DNA of 64,000 bases from Saccharofermentans sp. (GTDB taxonomy: Bacteria > Bacillota > Clostridia > Saccharofermentanales > Saccharofermentanaceae). Made by a program: the position numbers and the translations under genes. Below are positions 39,300 to 48,856 of this stretch, one piece after another; the first letter of the stretch is position 1; each line of letters begins with the position of its first letter. The stretch covers positions 62,001 to 126,000 of the forward strand of contig JAILNR010000048.1 in NCBI GenBank assembly GCA_024691325.1. The letters are read 5' to 3'. The notes under the pieces were generated by a model, which did not search any database, had not been told where the DNA came from, and worked only from the letters and a program-made list of their open reading frames with translations.

Positions 39300-41629
39300 T
39301 GAAGTATATTTATAAGTTGGGTGAAGTGCCTGCAGGGGTTAAGGATCAGATTGGCGGCAAGGCGTATTCTCTGGATTACATGATCCGGGAATTAAAGCTT
39401 AATGTTCCTTCAGGATTCGTGGTTATCTCGCCGGCTTTTGAAGAAGGGCAAATCGGAAGTGAGGCACAAGGCGATATAGAAGCACTCGTGTCTTCACTGG
39501 ATACATCATGTACGTATGCAGTCAGGTCTTCCGCGCTGTCGGAGGATGGTCAGAATGCTTCGTATGCAGGCCAGTATGAGACCGTGACTGATGTTAAGGC
39601 TGACGGTATTACTGAAGCTGTCAGAAGTGTAGTTGCGTCGGCTGACAGCGGACGCGTCAAAGAATATAACGACAGCATCGCACACGGCGGTGAGGGGATA
39701 GCAGTTGTTATCCAGAAGTTTGTTGCACCTTTATATGCAGGTGTTGTGTTCACGTCGGATCCGTTAAACGGCAAGGATGAATATCTTACCGGTAATTATG
39801 TTAAGGGTGAAGGCGAGCAGCTCGTGTCCGGCAACGCGAATGCTTATGAGTTTAAGATCAATGCTTTGAAGTTTAATTATGAAGGACCGGATGAGATGCG
39901 TGGGTTTGCAAAGAAGCTTGGCCGTGCGTGCCTTGCTATCCGCTCATCCTACGGCATGCCGATGGATATCGAGTGGGCGGTGTCAGGCGGCTCTGTCTAT
40001 ATTCTGCAGGCGCGGCCGATCACGACTTTAAGAAGATATGATCCTTCAACGTATAAGATAAACGGAAGCTTATCGGGATATAAACTTCTTACCAAGACGA
40101 ATGTTGGCGAGATATTCATGCAGCCCGTGTCGCCCATCACATTCAGTGTGCTTGATAAGATAAGCAACATGATCGGTCTTCCCAAATGGCTTGATAGTAT
40201 CAACGGCCAGACTTACATGAACATCACGGTCATGATGAGTGCGATTGTTGCATTCGGCAAGACGCGCGAAGAAGCGTTTCTGTCTATTAAAGACCTGGTC
40301 GGCAACGTGCCTTCTGGTCTTGATATTCCGGTATCGCCTTTCTCGAAGAAGGTGTTTTTCAGTAAGATCAAGGCGTTGCTGTTTCCGAAGAATAAGTCGA
40401 AGTTAAGTAAGAAAGAAAAACTCAAGATGGTCGATGGACTCGCAGATATCGCGCGCGACCTGATCGGGCAGATACATAAGATCGATGATGCATCTTCGCT
40501 TGCTGATTTCTGGGACAATGTTCTCGTTCCTAATCTTAACGACGGACTTGCGTCTGTTCTTACAGCCTGCGGTACCGCGATGATGCCTTTGTTCTCAACA
40601 CGCAAGAAGATCGCCGCGATAGCAGGTGATAAGATGGCGGACCGTCTGTGCGGCGGGTCGTTAGGAGTTGTCGATTGCATGAAGCCCGTGCTTCTTATCG
40701 AAGATGTAATCGCCGGCCGTATTACCCGCGAGGAATATATGCGCGACTGCGGCCACAGATGTGTGAATGAGATGGAACTCATGTCGCCCCGCCCTTACGA
40801 GTCTGAAGATTATATCGACCGATTGATTGAAGAACATAAGAACAGCGGCGCAGATCTTCACGCGATGCAAAAAACACAGGCTTCATTGTTTGAATCTGCG
40901 TTGTCTGAGTTCAAGTCTTCGTATCCGAATAAAGCCAAGTGGATCGATAAGCAGATCGCATCTTTTGTTCATGCGAATCAGTTCAGGGAAGAAATACGAA
41001 GCAAGGGTGTTTGGATATTCTGCGTCTACCGTGAATATCTACTTCGTGCGGGATCTTTACTTAACATCGGTGACGATGTGTTTATGCTTTTGCACGATGA
41101 AGTAAATGATGTTCTGCGCGGCAAACTTAATGCAGATGTTTTTATTAAGGAACGAAGAAGAAATTACGATTCGTATCTTGAATATCCGCCGTTCCCCGCT
41201 GTTATCCTCGGCCGCTTCGATCCTGATAAGTGGATGAATGATCCGAACAGGCGCAATGACTTTTATTGTGATGATGTTTCGCGTGATGTTGATACTTCAG
41301 GCGACGGAGTGATCAAGGGATTCCCCGGGGCTTCAGGCGTTGTTACCGGAACGGTCCGTGTAATCAAGGATATAAGCGAGATTGAAAAGATCGAGACCGG
41401 AGATATCCTGGTGACCGTCGCGACGAATATCGGCTGGACGCTCGTATTTCCCAAAGTCTCGGCAATCATAACGGATATAGGCGCACCGCTGTCGCATGCG
41501 GCTATCGTCGCACGCGAGTTCGGCATACCTGCAGTTGTCGGCTGCGGCAATGCCACTACTTTGCTTAGGACCGGCGACCGCGTCACCGTAGACGGCGCCG
41601 CGGGAGTGGTCAAACTTATTTCCAAGTAG
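39299..41629 (+). CDS. PEP-synthase-like / rifampicin phosphotransferase-like enzyme
   Basis: GGKAYSLDYMIRE, YAVRSSALSEDGQNASYAGQYETV, VYILQARPITT, CGHRCVNEMELMSPRPYE, GAPLSHAAIVAREFGIPAVVG. Confidence 0.8.
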   Translation: MKYIYKLGEVPAGVKDQIGGKAYSLDYMIRELKLNVPSGFVVISPAFEEGQIGSEAQGDIEALVSSLDTSCTYAVRSSALSEDGQNASYAGQYETVTDVKADGITEAVRSVVASADSGRVKEYNDSIAHGGEGIAVVIQKFVAPLYAGVVFTSDPLNGKDEYLTGNYVKGEGEQLVSGNANAYEFKINALKFNYEGPDEMRGFAKKLGRACLAIRSSYGMPMDIEWAVSGGSVYILQARPITTLRRYDPSTYKINGSLSGYKLLTKTNVGEIFMQPVSPITFSVLDKISNMIGLPKWLDSINGQTYMNITVMMSAIVAFGKTREEAFLSIKDLVGNVPSGLDIPVSPFSKKVFFSKIKALLFPKNKSKLSKKEKLKMVDGLADIARDLIGQIHKIDDASSLADFWDNVLVPNLNDGLASVLTACGTAMMPLFSTRKKIAAIAGDKMADRLCGGSLGVVDCMKPVLLIEDVIAGRITREEYMRDCGHRCVNEMELMSPRPYESEDYIDRLIEEHKNSGADLHAMQKTQASLFESALSEFKSSYPNKAKWIDKQIASFVHANQFREEIRSKGVWIFCVYREYLLRAGSLLNIGDDVFMLLHDEVNDVLRGKLNADVFIKERRRNYDSYLEYPPFPAVILGRFDPDKWMNDPNRRNDFYCDDVSRDVDTSGDGVIKGFPGASGVVTGTVRVIKDISEIEKIETGDILVTVATNIGWTLVFPKVSAIITDIGAPLSHAAIVAREFGIPAVVGCGNATTLLRTGDRVTVDGAAGVVKLISK

Positions 41630-41700
41630 AGCCGCCGGGTGTTTTGACGTGTGGTAGAATATACATACTTAATAAGTACTCTTTGCAGGAGGATATCTCT

Positions 41701-42072
41701 ATGGCATGTTTTCTGGTACCGGCAGCTGAGGCTGTTGTAACGACGATTATCTCGAAGGCTATCGATAAGAAGGATCAAAGTGTTGATACAAGCCGTTTCA
41801 CACACAAAATCAAGTGGCTTAACAATATGCTGTGGGGAGGCTCAGCGCTTCTTGCATTTGAGCATCTGTGGCACGGTGAGATCGTACCGTGGTTCCCGTT
41901 CCTGACAGCTGCAGGCAATCCTGAAGATATGGCGGAGGTTATCCACGAGATGAGTACCGTCGGTGTCACGATGGCGATACTTGTCACGGCGGTCTGGGCA
42001 GGCATGGTCATTGTGACGAACATGATCGAGAAGAAGGCTGTATCTCCGGCTTTGAAAGTTGAGGAGGGCTGA
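41701..42072 (+). CDS. Small membrane protein in lar operon
   Basis: MACFLVPAAEAVVTTIISKAIDKK; TM segments with His/Trp (FEHLWHGEIVPWFPF); RBS aggagg; ATG at 41701 preferred. Confidence 0.75.
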   Translation: MACFLVPAAEAVVTTIISKAIDKKDQSVDTSRFTHKIKWLNNMLWGGSALLAFEHLWHGEIVPWFPFLTAAGNPEDMAEVIHEMSTVGVTMAILVTAVWAGMVIVTNMIEKKAVSPALKVEEG

Positions 42073-42074
42073 CC

Positions 42075-42389
42075 ATGACTTTGCTTATCACTGTTTTTGC
42101 TGCGGTCATCTCAACTGTTATCTGGTATAAGAACGCGCCTCAGAGCGAGATGCGGATCGGCACTCTTGCACTTATGTACTGGGGTGCTTCGATCATGTGG
42201 TTTGTTGATGCCATTTATGAGTTTATTGAATTGAGAGATGAGTTTTTCGCGCCGGCTGGAGCTGATATGTTAAACGACACTTTCTTAGGACTGTCTGTAG
42301 TTGCGCTCGGCCTTGTTATCTGGCTTGTCATCATCCTCATCAAGGACCCCAAGGGTGTAGTGGCTGCCGCACTTAAAAAGAATTCATGA
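42075..42389 (+). CDS. Small membrane protein in lar operon
   Basis: Three TM segments; MYWGASIMWFVDAIYEFIEL; 2-bp gap from preceding gene, overlaps larB. Confidence 0.75.
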   Translation: MTLLITVFAAVISTVIWYKNAPQSEMRIGTLALMYWGASIMWFVDAIYEFIELRDEFFAPAGADMLNDTFLGLSVVALGLVIWLVIILIKDPKGVVAAALKKNS

Positions 42390-43141
42390 GTAACGACGCG
42401 CGCAAGATCTTAGAACAGGTTAAGGACGGTTCGCTGACGGTTGAAGACGCGCTTTTGAGGCTTAAGACTGAGCCGTTCGAGGACATTGGTTTTGCGAAGG
42501 TGGATCTTCACCGGCAGGTGCGCCAGGGGATGGCGGAAGTCATTTACGGCGCAGGCAAAACTCCCTCGCAGATAACAGGGATCATCGACACGATGAAGAA
42601 GAACGGCCAGGAGCGCATCCTTATCACGCGCCTGTCGCCCGAGTCTGCTAAGAGCGTCGCTGAAGCCCACGCTATCACATATAAAGAAGACGCGCGGATC
42701 GGGTACATTGGCACTCCGCCCGCTCCTGACGGTATCGGTACTGTCGTGGTCGCAACGGGCGGCACGAGTGACATCCCGGTCGCCGAGGAGGCGGCACTTA
42801 CGGCTGAGTTCTACGGCAATAAAGTTACGCGTTTGTACGACGTCGGTGTCGCAGGTTTGCACCGGCTTTTATCCCATAATGAAGACATAATGAATGCGAG
42901 CGTCATCATAGCGATCGCGGGTATGGAGGGCGCTCTTGCAAGTGTCGTCGGCGGTCTTGCGGACTGCCCGGTTATCGCGGTGCCTACGAGCGTCGGTTAC
43001 GGTGCTTCATTCGGCGGCATCTCGGCGCTTTTGTCGATGCTCAATTCCTGCGCGAGCGGCGTGTCGGTCGTCAACATCGATAACGGCTTCGGAGCGGGGT
43101 ATCTCGCGAGCATGATCAATCACATGGAGGCTAAGTCATGA
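42386..43141 (+). CDS. larB: Nickel-pincer cofactor biosynthesis protein LarB
   Basis: AIR-carboxylase-like VVVATGGTSDIPVAEEAALTAEFYGNKVTRLYDVGVAGLHRLL; AGMEGALASVVGGL; VPTSVGYGASFGG. Confidence 0.92.
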   Translation: MSNDARKILEQVKDGSLTVEDALLRLKTEPFEDIGFAKVDLHRQVRQGMAEVIYGAGKTPSQITGIIDTMKKNGQERILITRLSPESAKSVAEAHAITYKEDARIGYIGTPPAPDGIGTVVVATGGTSDIPVAEEAALTAEFYGNKVTRLYDVGVAGLHRLLSHNEDIMNASVIIAIAGMEGALASVVGGLADCPVIAVPTSVGYGASFGGISALLSMLNSCASGVSVVNIDNGFGAGYLASMINHMEAKS

Positions 43142-44367
43142 AGACACTTTACATAGACTGCGGCATGGGCGCTGCAGGCGATATGCTCACGGCGGCTTTG
43201 CTCGAGCTGCTGCCGGACCGCGGCGCGTTTGTCGATAAGCTTAATTCCCTGGGAATTCCGGGCGTCACCTACTCTCTCGAAAAGTCGGTCAAGTGCGGCA
43301 TCACAGGCTCGCACATGACAGTTAAAGTAAATGGCGGGGAAGAGAGCGAGGAGATGCATGAGCATGAGCATCATGACCACGGGCATGAGGGTGAGCATCA
43401 TCATCATCACCACAGCGGGATGGATGATATACAAAGTATCGTATCTTCTTTAAAGATCCCGACGATGTTAAAACTCGAGATCCTCGCAGTTTATAAACTC
43501 ATCGCCGAGGCGGAGAGTCATGTTCACGGCGTGCCTGTCGAACAGATACATTTTCATGAAGTAGGATCGATGGATGCGGTCGCCGATATCACGGCGGTCT
43601 GTATGCTCATGGATGAGATCGATCCTGATGAGGTGGTCGTATCGCCGGTTCATGTCGGAAGCGGTACGGTCAAATGTGCGCACGGCGTATTGCCGGTCCC
43701 CGCGCCCGCGACGGCACATATCTTGAAAGACATTCCCATCTACAGCCACGGCATTGAAGGAGAGCTGTGCACCCCGACGGGCGCGGCGCTGCTTAAACAT
43801 TACGCTACGCGATTCGGTGATATGCCCGTCATGAAGACAAGTGCGATCGGATATGGAATGGGCAAGAAGGATTTTGAAATTGCCAACTGTGTACGCGTTA
43901 TGACAGGTGACAGGGAAACTGATGATTCTTCTGATAAGTCCGGTGAATCGGGTATCTTTGAACTCTCATGCAATGTCGATGACATGACCGCTGAAGACAT
44001 CGCGTTTGCCTGCGAGAAGATACTTGAAGAAGGTGCGCGCGAAGTTTATACGATACCAATCGGCATGAAGAAATCGCGCCCCGGGACTTTGATCCGTGTC
44101 ATGTGTACCGCTTCCGAGCGTGAGAAGATGGCGGGCCTTATATTTAAGTACACGACGACCATCGGAATACGTGAGATAGAGACAAATCGATATGTTCTTG
44201 AGCGCAGGATCGAGACCGTCGACACGAAGTTCGGTCCCGTCCGCCGCAAGGTCTCAACGGGCTACGGCGTCACGCGTATGAAGTACGAGTATGACGACAT
44301 CGCACGCATCGCCCGCGAGAATAATCTGACGCCGGGCGAAGTGCGCAGACAGATAGAAGATGCATAA
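43138..44367 (+). CDS. larC: Nickel insertion protein LarC (single continuous ORF) with His-rich linker
   Basis: LYIDCGMGAAGDMLTAALLELL; HEHEHHDHGHEGEHHHHHH; HFHEVGSMDAVADI; ELSCNVDDMTAEDIAF. Confidence 0.93.
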   Translation: MKTLYIDCGMGAAGDMLTAALLELLPDRGAFVDKLNSLGIPGVTYSLEKSVKCGITGSHMTVKVNGGEESEEMHEHEHHDHGHEGEHHHHHHSGMDDIQSIVSSLKIPTMLKLEILAVYKLIAEAESHVHGVPVEQIHFHEVGSMDAVADITAVCMLMDEIDPDEVVVSPVHVGSGTVKCAHGVLPVPAPATAHILKDIPIYSHGIEGELCTPTGAALLKHYATRFGDMPVMKTSAIGYGMGKKDFEIANCVRVMTGDRETDDSSDKSGESGIFELSCNVDDMTAEDIAFACEKILEEGAREVYTIPIGMKKSRPGTLIRVMCTASEREKMAGLIFKYTTTIGIREIETNRYVLERRIETVDTKFGPVRRKVSTGYGVTRMKYEYDDIARIARENNLTPGEVRRQIEDA

Positions 44368-45166
44368 TAAGAAACAAAAGCTCGAACAGATCTTAAGACA
44401 GATGGGAAGCGTTCTAGTCGCTTTCTCATCCGGCGTTGATTCGACATTCCTTCTTAAAGTTGCCCACGATGTGTTAGGTGATAATGCGGCCGCTGTAATT
44501 GCGAAGTCGTGCCTTATCCCGCCGCGTGATATCGATGAGGCAGTTTCGTTTTGTAGTGAGCAGGGGATAAAGCTCATCATACTTGACTACGATCCTTTAA
44601 CTGTTGAAGGCTTTGCCGCAAACCTGAAGGAGCGCTGCTATATTTGTAAGAAGTCGCTTTTCGAGAAGGTGGTGAAAAAGGCGCAGGAACTTGGAGTCAG
44701 CGCTGTCGTAGAGGGCTCGAATGAGGACGACAAGGGTGACTACCGCCCCGGAATGCGCGCGATAAAAGAGCTTAATATCAGAAGTCCGCTTCAGGAGGCG
44801 GGGCTAACAAAAAGTGAGATAAGGCATCTGTCGCGCGAGCTTGATCTTCCCACGTGGGATAAGCCTTCGTTCGCATGTCTGGCGTCGCGCATCCCTTATG
44901 GCGACGAGATCAATTTGGTCAAGCTTAAGATGGTCGATGATGCCGAGGCAGTTCTTCTCGGCGAAGGCTTTAAGCAGTTTCGTGTCCGCGTGCACGGGAA
45001 TGACGCGCGCATAGAATTACTCCCCTGCGACTTTAATAAAATGCTTGAGGAAGGGACGCGCAGCCGCGTTAATACAAAGCTTAAGGAAATCGGTTTCCGA
45101 TATGTGTCGCTCGACCTTCAGGGCTACCGCACCGGCAGCTTGAACGAGGGTGTGGCGGCAGATTAA
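44360..45166 (+). CDS. larE: ATP-dependent sacrificial sulfur transferase LarE
   Basis: VLVAFSSGVDSTFLLKVAHDVLG; RCYICKKSLF; VEGSNEDDKGDYRPGMRA; SPLQEAGLTKSEIR. Confidence 0.93.
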   Translation: MHNKKQKLEQILRQMGSVLVAFSSGVDSTFLLKVAHDVLGDNAAAVIAKSCLIPPRDIDEAVSFCSEQGIKLIILDYDPLTVEGFAANLKERCYICKKSLFEKVVKKAQELGVSAVVEGSNEDDKGDYRPGMRAIKELNIRSPLQEAGLTKSEIRHLSRELDLPTWDKPSFACLASRIPYGDEINLVKLKMVDDAEAVLLGEGFKQFRVRVHGNDARIELLPCDFNKMLEEGTRSRVNTKLKEIGFRYVSLDLQGYRTGSLNEGVAAD

Positions 45167-45507
45167 AGGCGCGGCTTAAAAAGAGGAATGTCGACGTCCG
45201 GCAGCTCGCCGTAAATGTCCTCGTTCTCGTTGATCCTCAAAGCCTCGGGAGCCTTGCTGTTATCGGGTTCGAACGGGTTCTCGTTGTATGCATGAACGAA
45301 AGCTTTGGCGGACTCCAAAGAAATGTCGATCTTCTCGGCTTGAAGTCTGATCCCGCCCGTGGGGCTGTAATCGTAAAGCTTGCCGTAGGTGTCGCCTATG
45401 TTGTTCGACTTATCAAGAAGATGTCCTATAAGGAACGTGACCAGGCTTCCCACGAACACAAGCGAGAACAAGATATAGATAATATAGTAAACATAAACGA
45501 TCCACAT
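45163..45507 (-). CDS. Uncharacterised protein with N-terminal TM
   Basis: 114-aa ORF between larE and the zinc-ribbon gene, same strand as 45516-46703. Confidence 0.6.
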   Translation of the reverse strand: MWIVYVYYIIYILFSLVFVGSLVTFLIGHLLDKSNNIGDTYGKLYDYSPTGGIRLQAEKIDISLESAKAFVHAYNENPFEPDNSKAPEALRINENEDIYGELPDVDIPLFKPRL

Positions 45508-45515
45508 AATTATGC

Positions 45516-46703
45516 CTACCTTTTCCTGACGTAAAGGAACGTCGAACTCGATTGCGTGTCACGCAGATTTCTTATAATGCGCCTAAGTTTCCTGGTTGCT
45601 ATCGTGAGCATTGCAATTCCGAATGTCATTGAGAATGACACCATCAGAGGAAAGACCGCCACAATCTCATCAAAGCGAAGTCCGATAACCGGATAAAGAG
45701 CAATGCCCGCAAGAAGCAGGAAAAGCGGCACCGCGATCGCAGCAACCTTAGCCTTGTTAAAAGGTATCGTGCCGATGGTCTTGCCGGTCTGTCCGTTAAC
45801 AAGAATAGTGTTCGGCTTGCCCTTGTATGTGCAGGTGTAAAACCATACCGGCAGCATAAGATAGATCGCGTCATCATCGATGTTGACATAGGGGTGTGAC
45901 TCCGTGACACTCAAGTTCTGTGCTTTAAGGTCCTTGATAGCCTCCTCGGAGAACATGTCGTCACAGCGCTTTAAAACTGCGGCGCGAAGGTCGGAAGGCG
46001 ACATGTCTGAAGTGTCAGAATAGAATCCGCTCAAGTAGTCTTCATCAAAGTCTTTAACGTCGTCGTAGAAGTAAGGCTCGAGCCTCTTTGCCATGTTATC
46101 GTTAAGCCTCAGGGAAGCGTCACAAGGAAGCAGCTCAAACCTGGCGCTTCCAGCCCTCGCGAAATAAGTGGTCCTCGTATTCTTTCCGCTCTTTACACTG
46201 CCTTTGATAACGACAGAGTCGTACAGATCGCAATTAACGATCCAATAGGGGACATAAATGCCTCTTATGTTATCGAGGCTTTGATTCTTGATCTGCTTAG
46301 GAATGAAGGAACCTCTGTTAAGATGCGCCTTGATAAGCTTCTTCGCTTCTTCTTCTGTAACGGAGAATGGCAGTATACCATCGGGCCTTCTCTCGTTCGC
46401 AACGCGGCTGAACACAACGGTCGGATTGCCGCAGTAAACGCAGAACGTGGAAGACTCGGAACCGTTGATAACGATGTCACCGCCGCAGTGGCTGCATGTG
46501 TAGATCTTAACCTCGTAGTCAGAAGGCTTGCGTGTGCCGTGAATATCAGCGAGTGTCTTGCCGTCATCTTGTGCGAGCAGATCCTTACCGAGAGCCGATA
46601 CGTCCTCGGGTTTAAACGTGGACCCGCATATCTTGCAGGTCATCCTATGTAATGATGGTGAATAAACAAGTGCGCCGCCGCAGTTGTTGCATAAAGTCGC
46701 CAT
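45516..46703 (-). CDS. Zinc-ribbon (TFIIB-like) membrane protein
   Basis: CNNCGGALVYSPSLHRMTCKICGS; CSHCGGDIVINGSESSTFCVYCGN; C-terminal TM pair. Confidence 0.75.
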   Translation of the reverse strand: MATLCNNCGGALVYSPSLHRMTCKICGSTFKPEDVSALGKDLLAQDDGKTLADIHGTRKPSDYEVKIYTCSHCGGDIVINGSESSTFCVYCGNPTVVFSRVANERRPDGILPFSVTEEEAKKLIKAHLNRGSFIPKQIKNQSLDNIRGIYVPYWIVNCDLYDSVVIKGSVKSGKNTRTTYFARAGSARFELLPCDASLRLNDNMAKRLEPYFYDDVKDFDEDYLSGFYSDTSDMSPSDLRAAVLKRCDDMFSEEAIKDLKAQNLSVTESHPYVNIDDDAIYLMLPVWFYTCTYKGKPNTILVNGQTGKTIGTIPFNKAKVAAIAVPLFLLLAGIALYPVIGLRFDEIVAVFPLMVSFSMTFGIAMLTIATRKLRRIIRNLRDTQSSSTFLYVRKR

Positions 46704-46742
46704 ATACTCCTCCCTGATTCCAATGTATTATACCATCTTAAA

Positions 46743-46771
46743 TGCAACTTAAGCACCGGCATGTGCAACTT
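46743..46771. promoter_or_regulatory. TGCAACTT direct repeats, 21 bp apart (candidate LytTR sites)
   Basis: TGCAACTT at 46743 and 46764 upstream of hydrolase-LytTR-DUF3021 operon. Confidence 0.5.
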
Positions 46772-46852
46772 GTGCATAAACGCCGCCGCGCCCCGTTTGT
46801 CTTTGCTATAGTGGCATCATCAAAAGCAAAACACGAAGGGGAATTTACGAAA

Positions 46853-47818
46853 ATGAAAAAGGCAGTTAAAGGTTTGATCATAGCAGCAGGAGTAATCACC
46901 ACACTCGCAGTCGGCGGATCGATAGTATTGGGAGGCGTCATCGCAGATAAGATCCTCCACCAGAATGATGGTAAGGATACAGTTGACAACAGTTTAAAGC
47001 AGCTCGAACTTTGGGGATACGATATCGATTCATTCAACAATAACTATAGTGGTGTTGAAGTAAGTGCGCCGGCGGCTGACGGGAATGTGGTGCCGGGGAC
47101 GCTTTTCGAGGAGGGAAGTGACATGTGTGCGGTGCTCGTGCACGGTGCGGGCGGTGACCGCGTGAGCATTTATCCGCTTGCCGAGCAGTACCTGATGAGG
47201 GGTTACGATGTCATCGCAATCGACCAGAGAGGCTGCGGCGCGAATCCTGATGACCGCGTCACGTTCGGTATCAATGAGAGCCTTGATGTGGCGGCGATGG
47301 TGGAGTACGCGAGAACCGAATTGGGTTACGGCAAGGTTATCGTTCACGGTCAGTCGATGGGTGCGCAGACGGCTGTTGTTTATGCAGCGAATGTGGAGCG
47401 CGGTGCTGCTGATGCTGCGGATGCCGTTATCTGCGATTCGCCCGTGCCCGGCATGGAGCTTATGCTGCGCCTGATGTTCGGCGAGAGCGTCGAGAATGCT
47501 TACTCACCCGTTACCAATTACCTTATCGGAACATCGAAGTCTTTCATGAAGGTTTTTGACCGCATCGATTACGATGATGCAGATACGATCGCACTTGCAT
47601 CCGAGATCGATATTCCCGTGATGATCGTGCTGTCAGAGCGCGATGAGGTTTGTCTGCCCGAGTATGTGCAGCAGGTTTATGATAATATTTCTGTTGACGA
47701 GAGAGCAATCTATTATGCTGACAGCGAGCACATCGAAGGCGTGATTGATGATCCTGAAGGATACATGACAAGTGTTGAGAACTTCCTCTCGTCGGTGGGA
47801 GTTAATAATGAAACTTAA
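46853..47818 (+). CDS. Alpha/beta hydrolase, membrane-anchored
   Basis: VLVHGAGGDRVSIYPLAEQY; VIVHGQSMGAQTAV (GxSxG); ATG at 46853 with RBS. Confidence 0.85.
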   Translation: MKKAVKGLIIAAGVITTLAVGGSIVLGGVIADKILHQNDGKDTVDNSLKQLELWGYDIDSFNNNYSGVEVSAPAADGNVVPGTLFEEGSDMCAVLVHGAGGDRVSIYPLAEQYLMRGYDVIAIDQRGCGANPDDRVTFGINESLDVAAMVEYARTELGYGKVIVHGQSMGAQTAVVYAANVERGAADAADAVICDSPVPGMELMLRLMFGESVENAYSPVTNYLIGTSKSFMKVFDRIDYDDADTIALASEIDIPVMIVLSERDEVCLPEYVQQVYDNISVDERAIYYADSEHIEGVIDDPEGYMTSVENFLSSVGVNNET

Positions 47819-48278
47819 TCTTTATGAGAACAAGAATGATATGAACGAACACGTGGACGTATATTACTCGAATATGCGCCCCGTTATCCGTCAGCTGATT
47901 GACACGGTAAATTCAGAGAGGCCTTCTCTTTCCGGGCGGCCCGCAGATGAGGATCTTGATGACGGTGATGAAGTGCTTCTCGACCCGCGCAACATCTATT
48001 ATCTTGATCACGTTGAACGCAAGTTATTCGCGTACACGAAGGACGGGGTGTACCGCGTGATGAATACTCTTGCGGTGTGCGAAGAGATGCTGTGGAACTA
48101 TGGGTTCGTGCGCGTGTCGAAGTCGAATCTTGTTAACATCTACAAGATCGTGCAGCTTAAGCCCGATCTTAACATGAAGGTGTACGCGTCGTTTGATAAC
48201 GGCGAGAGGATCTGCATAAACAGAAGCTATAAGAAAAGCTTCAGTGACTATCTTCAGAAGATGAGGGGGATGGTGTAA
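47808..48278 (+). CDS. LytTR-domain DNA-binding regulator
   Basis: NIYYLDHVERKLFAYTKDGVYRVMNTLAVCEEMLWNYGFVRVSKSNLVNIYKIVQLKPDLNMK. Confidence 0.9.
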   Translation: MKLNLYENKNDMNEHVDVYYSNMRPVIRQLIDTVNSERPSLSGRPADEDLDDGDEVLLDPRNIYYLDHVERKLFAYTKDGVYRVMNTLAVCEEMLWNYGFVRVSKSNLVNIYKIVQLKPDLNMKVYASFDNGERICINRSYKKSFSDYLQKMRGMV

Positions 48279-48703
48279 TGAGTACAAATGTTAAAGAATA
48301 TCTGCTCGAGCTTTGCTGCTCATACACGGTCGTCTCGGTCTTGGGAGCTGTTGTCAATATTCTTGTTGGCGGACAGACGAATAATATCAATGTGCTTGTC
48401 ATGTTCAGTTTTTGCGCGATCATAGTTTTTGTCTTGTCGCTTCACCGATTGTTTGATGCTGTCAGCCCGCTTGTCATGATCATCGTACAGTATCTGGTCG
48501 CCTGCGGAGTGTGCGCGTTGCTGGTTCTTGTATTGAGTATTCTTATCGAGCCCGTCACGCCGCGCGGCTGGTTCGAATTCTGGCGCTCATTCACGATTCC
48601 CTACATCATCGGAGCCGGTTACTACTACTACCGCGTCTTCTCCGATGCGAAGAAGCAGAACGAGCTGATCAATGAGCTCCGGGAGAAGCGGGGAGAAATG
48701 TAA
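48278..48703 (+). CDS. DUF3021 membrane protein
   Basis: Four TM segments directly downstream of LytTR gene, TAATG overlap. Confidence 0.8.
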   Translation: MSTNVKEYLLELCCSYTVVSVLGAVVNILVGGQTNNINVLVMFSFCAIIVFVLSLHRLFDAVSPLVMIIVQYLVACGVCALLVLVLSILIEPVTPRGWFEFWRSFTIPYIIGAGYYYYRVFSDAKKQNELINELREKRGEM

Positions 48704-48856
48704 ACTTTTTAAGTGGGATTTTTTGACCAAAAATGCGAAGTGCCGTGGTTATTGGCTTTGAAGGGTGATGCATCCGATGAGAGTACTATTAATAGCACTG
48801 AAAATCGGGACGGATTTTTGTTGATATTTGTTGTGTGACCGCTGTAAAGTGGTTAT

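Noticed and set aside
43350-43415. CAT/GAG-rich tract as a microsatellite
   Set aside because: Encodes the expected His-rich linker of LarC; explained by protein function.
48782-48799. AGTACTATTAATAGCACT near-palindrome upstream of 48857 ORF
   Set aside because: A/T-rich, imperfect and single copy; could be an operator but evidence is too weak.
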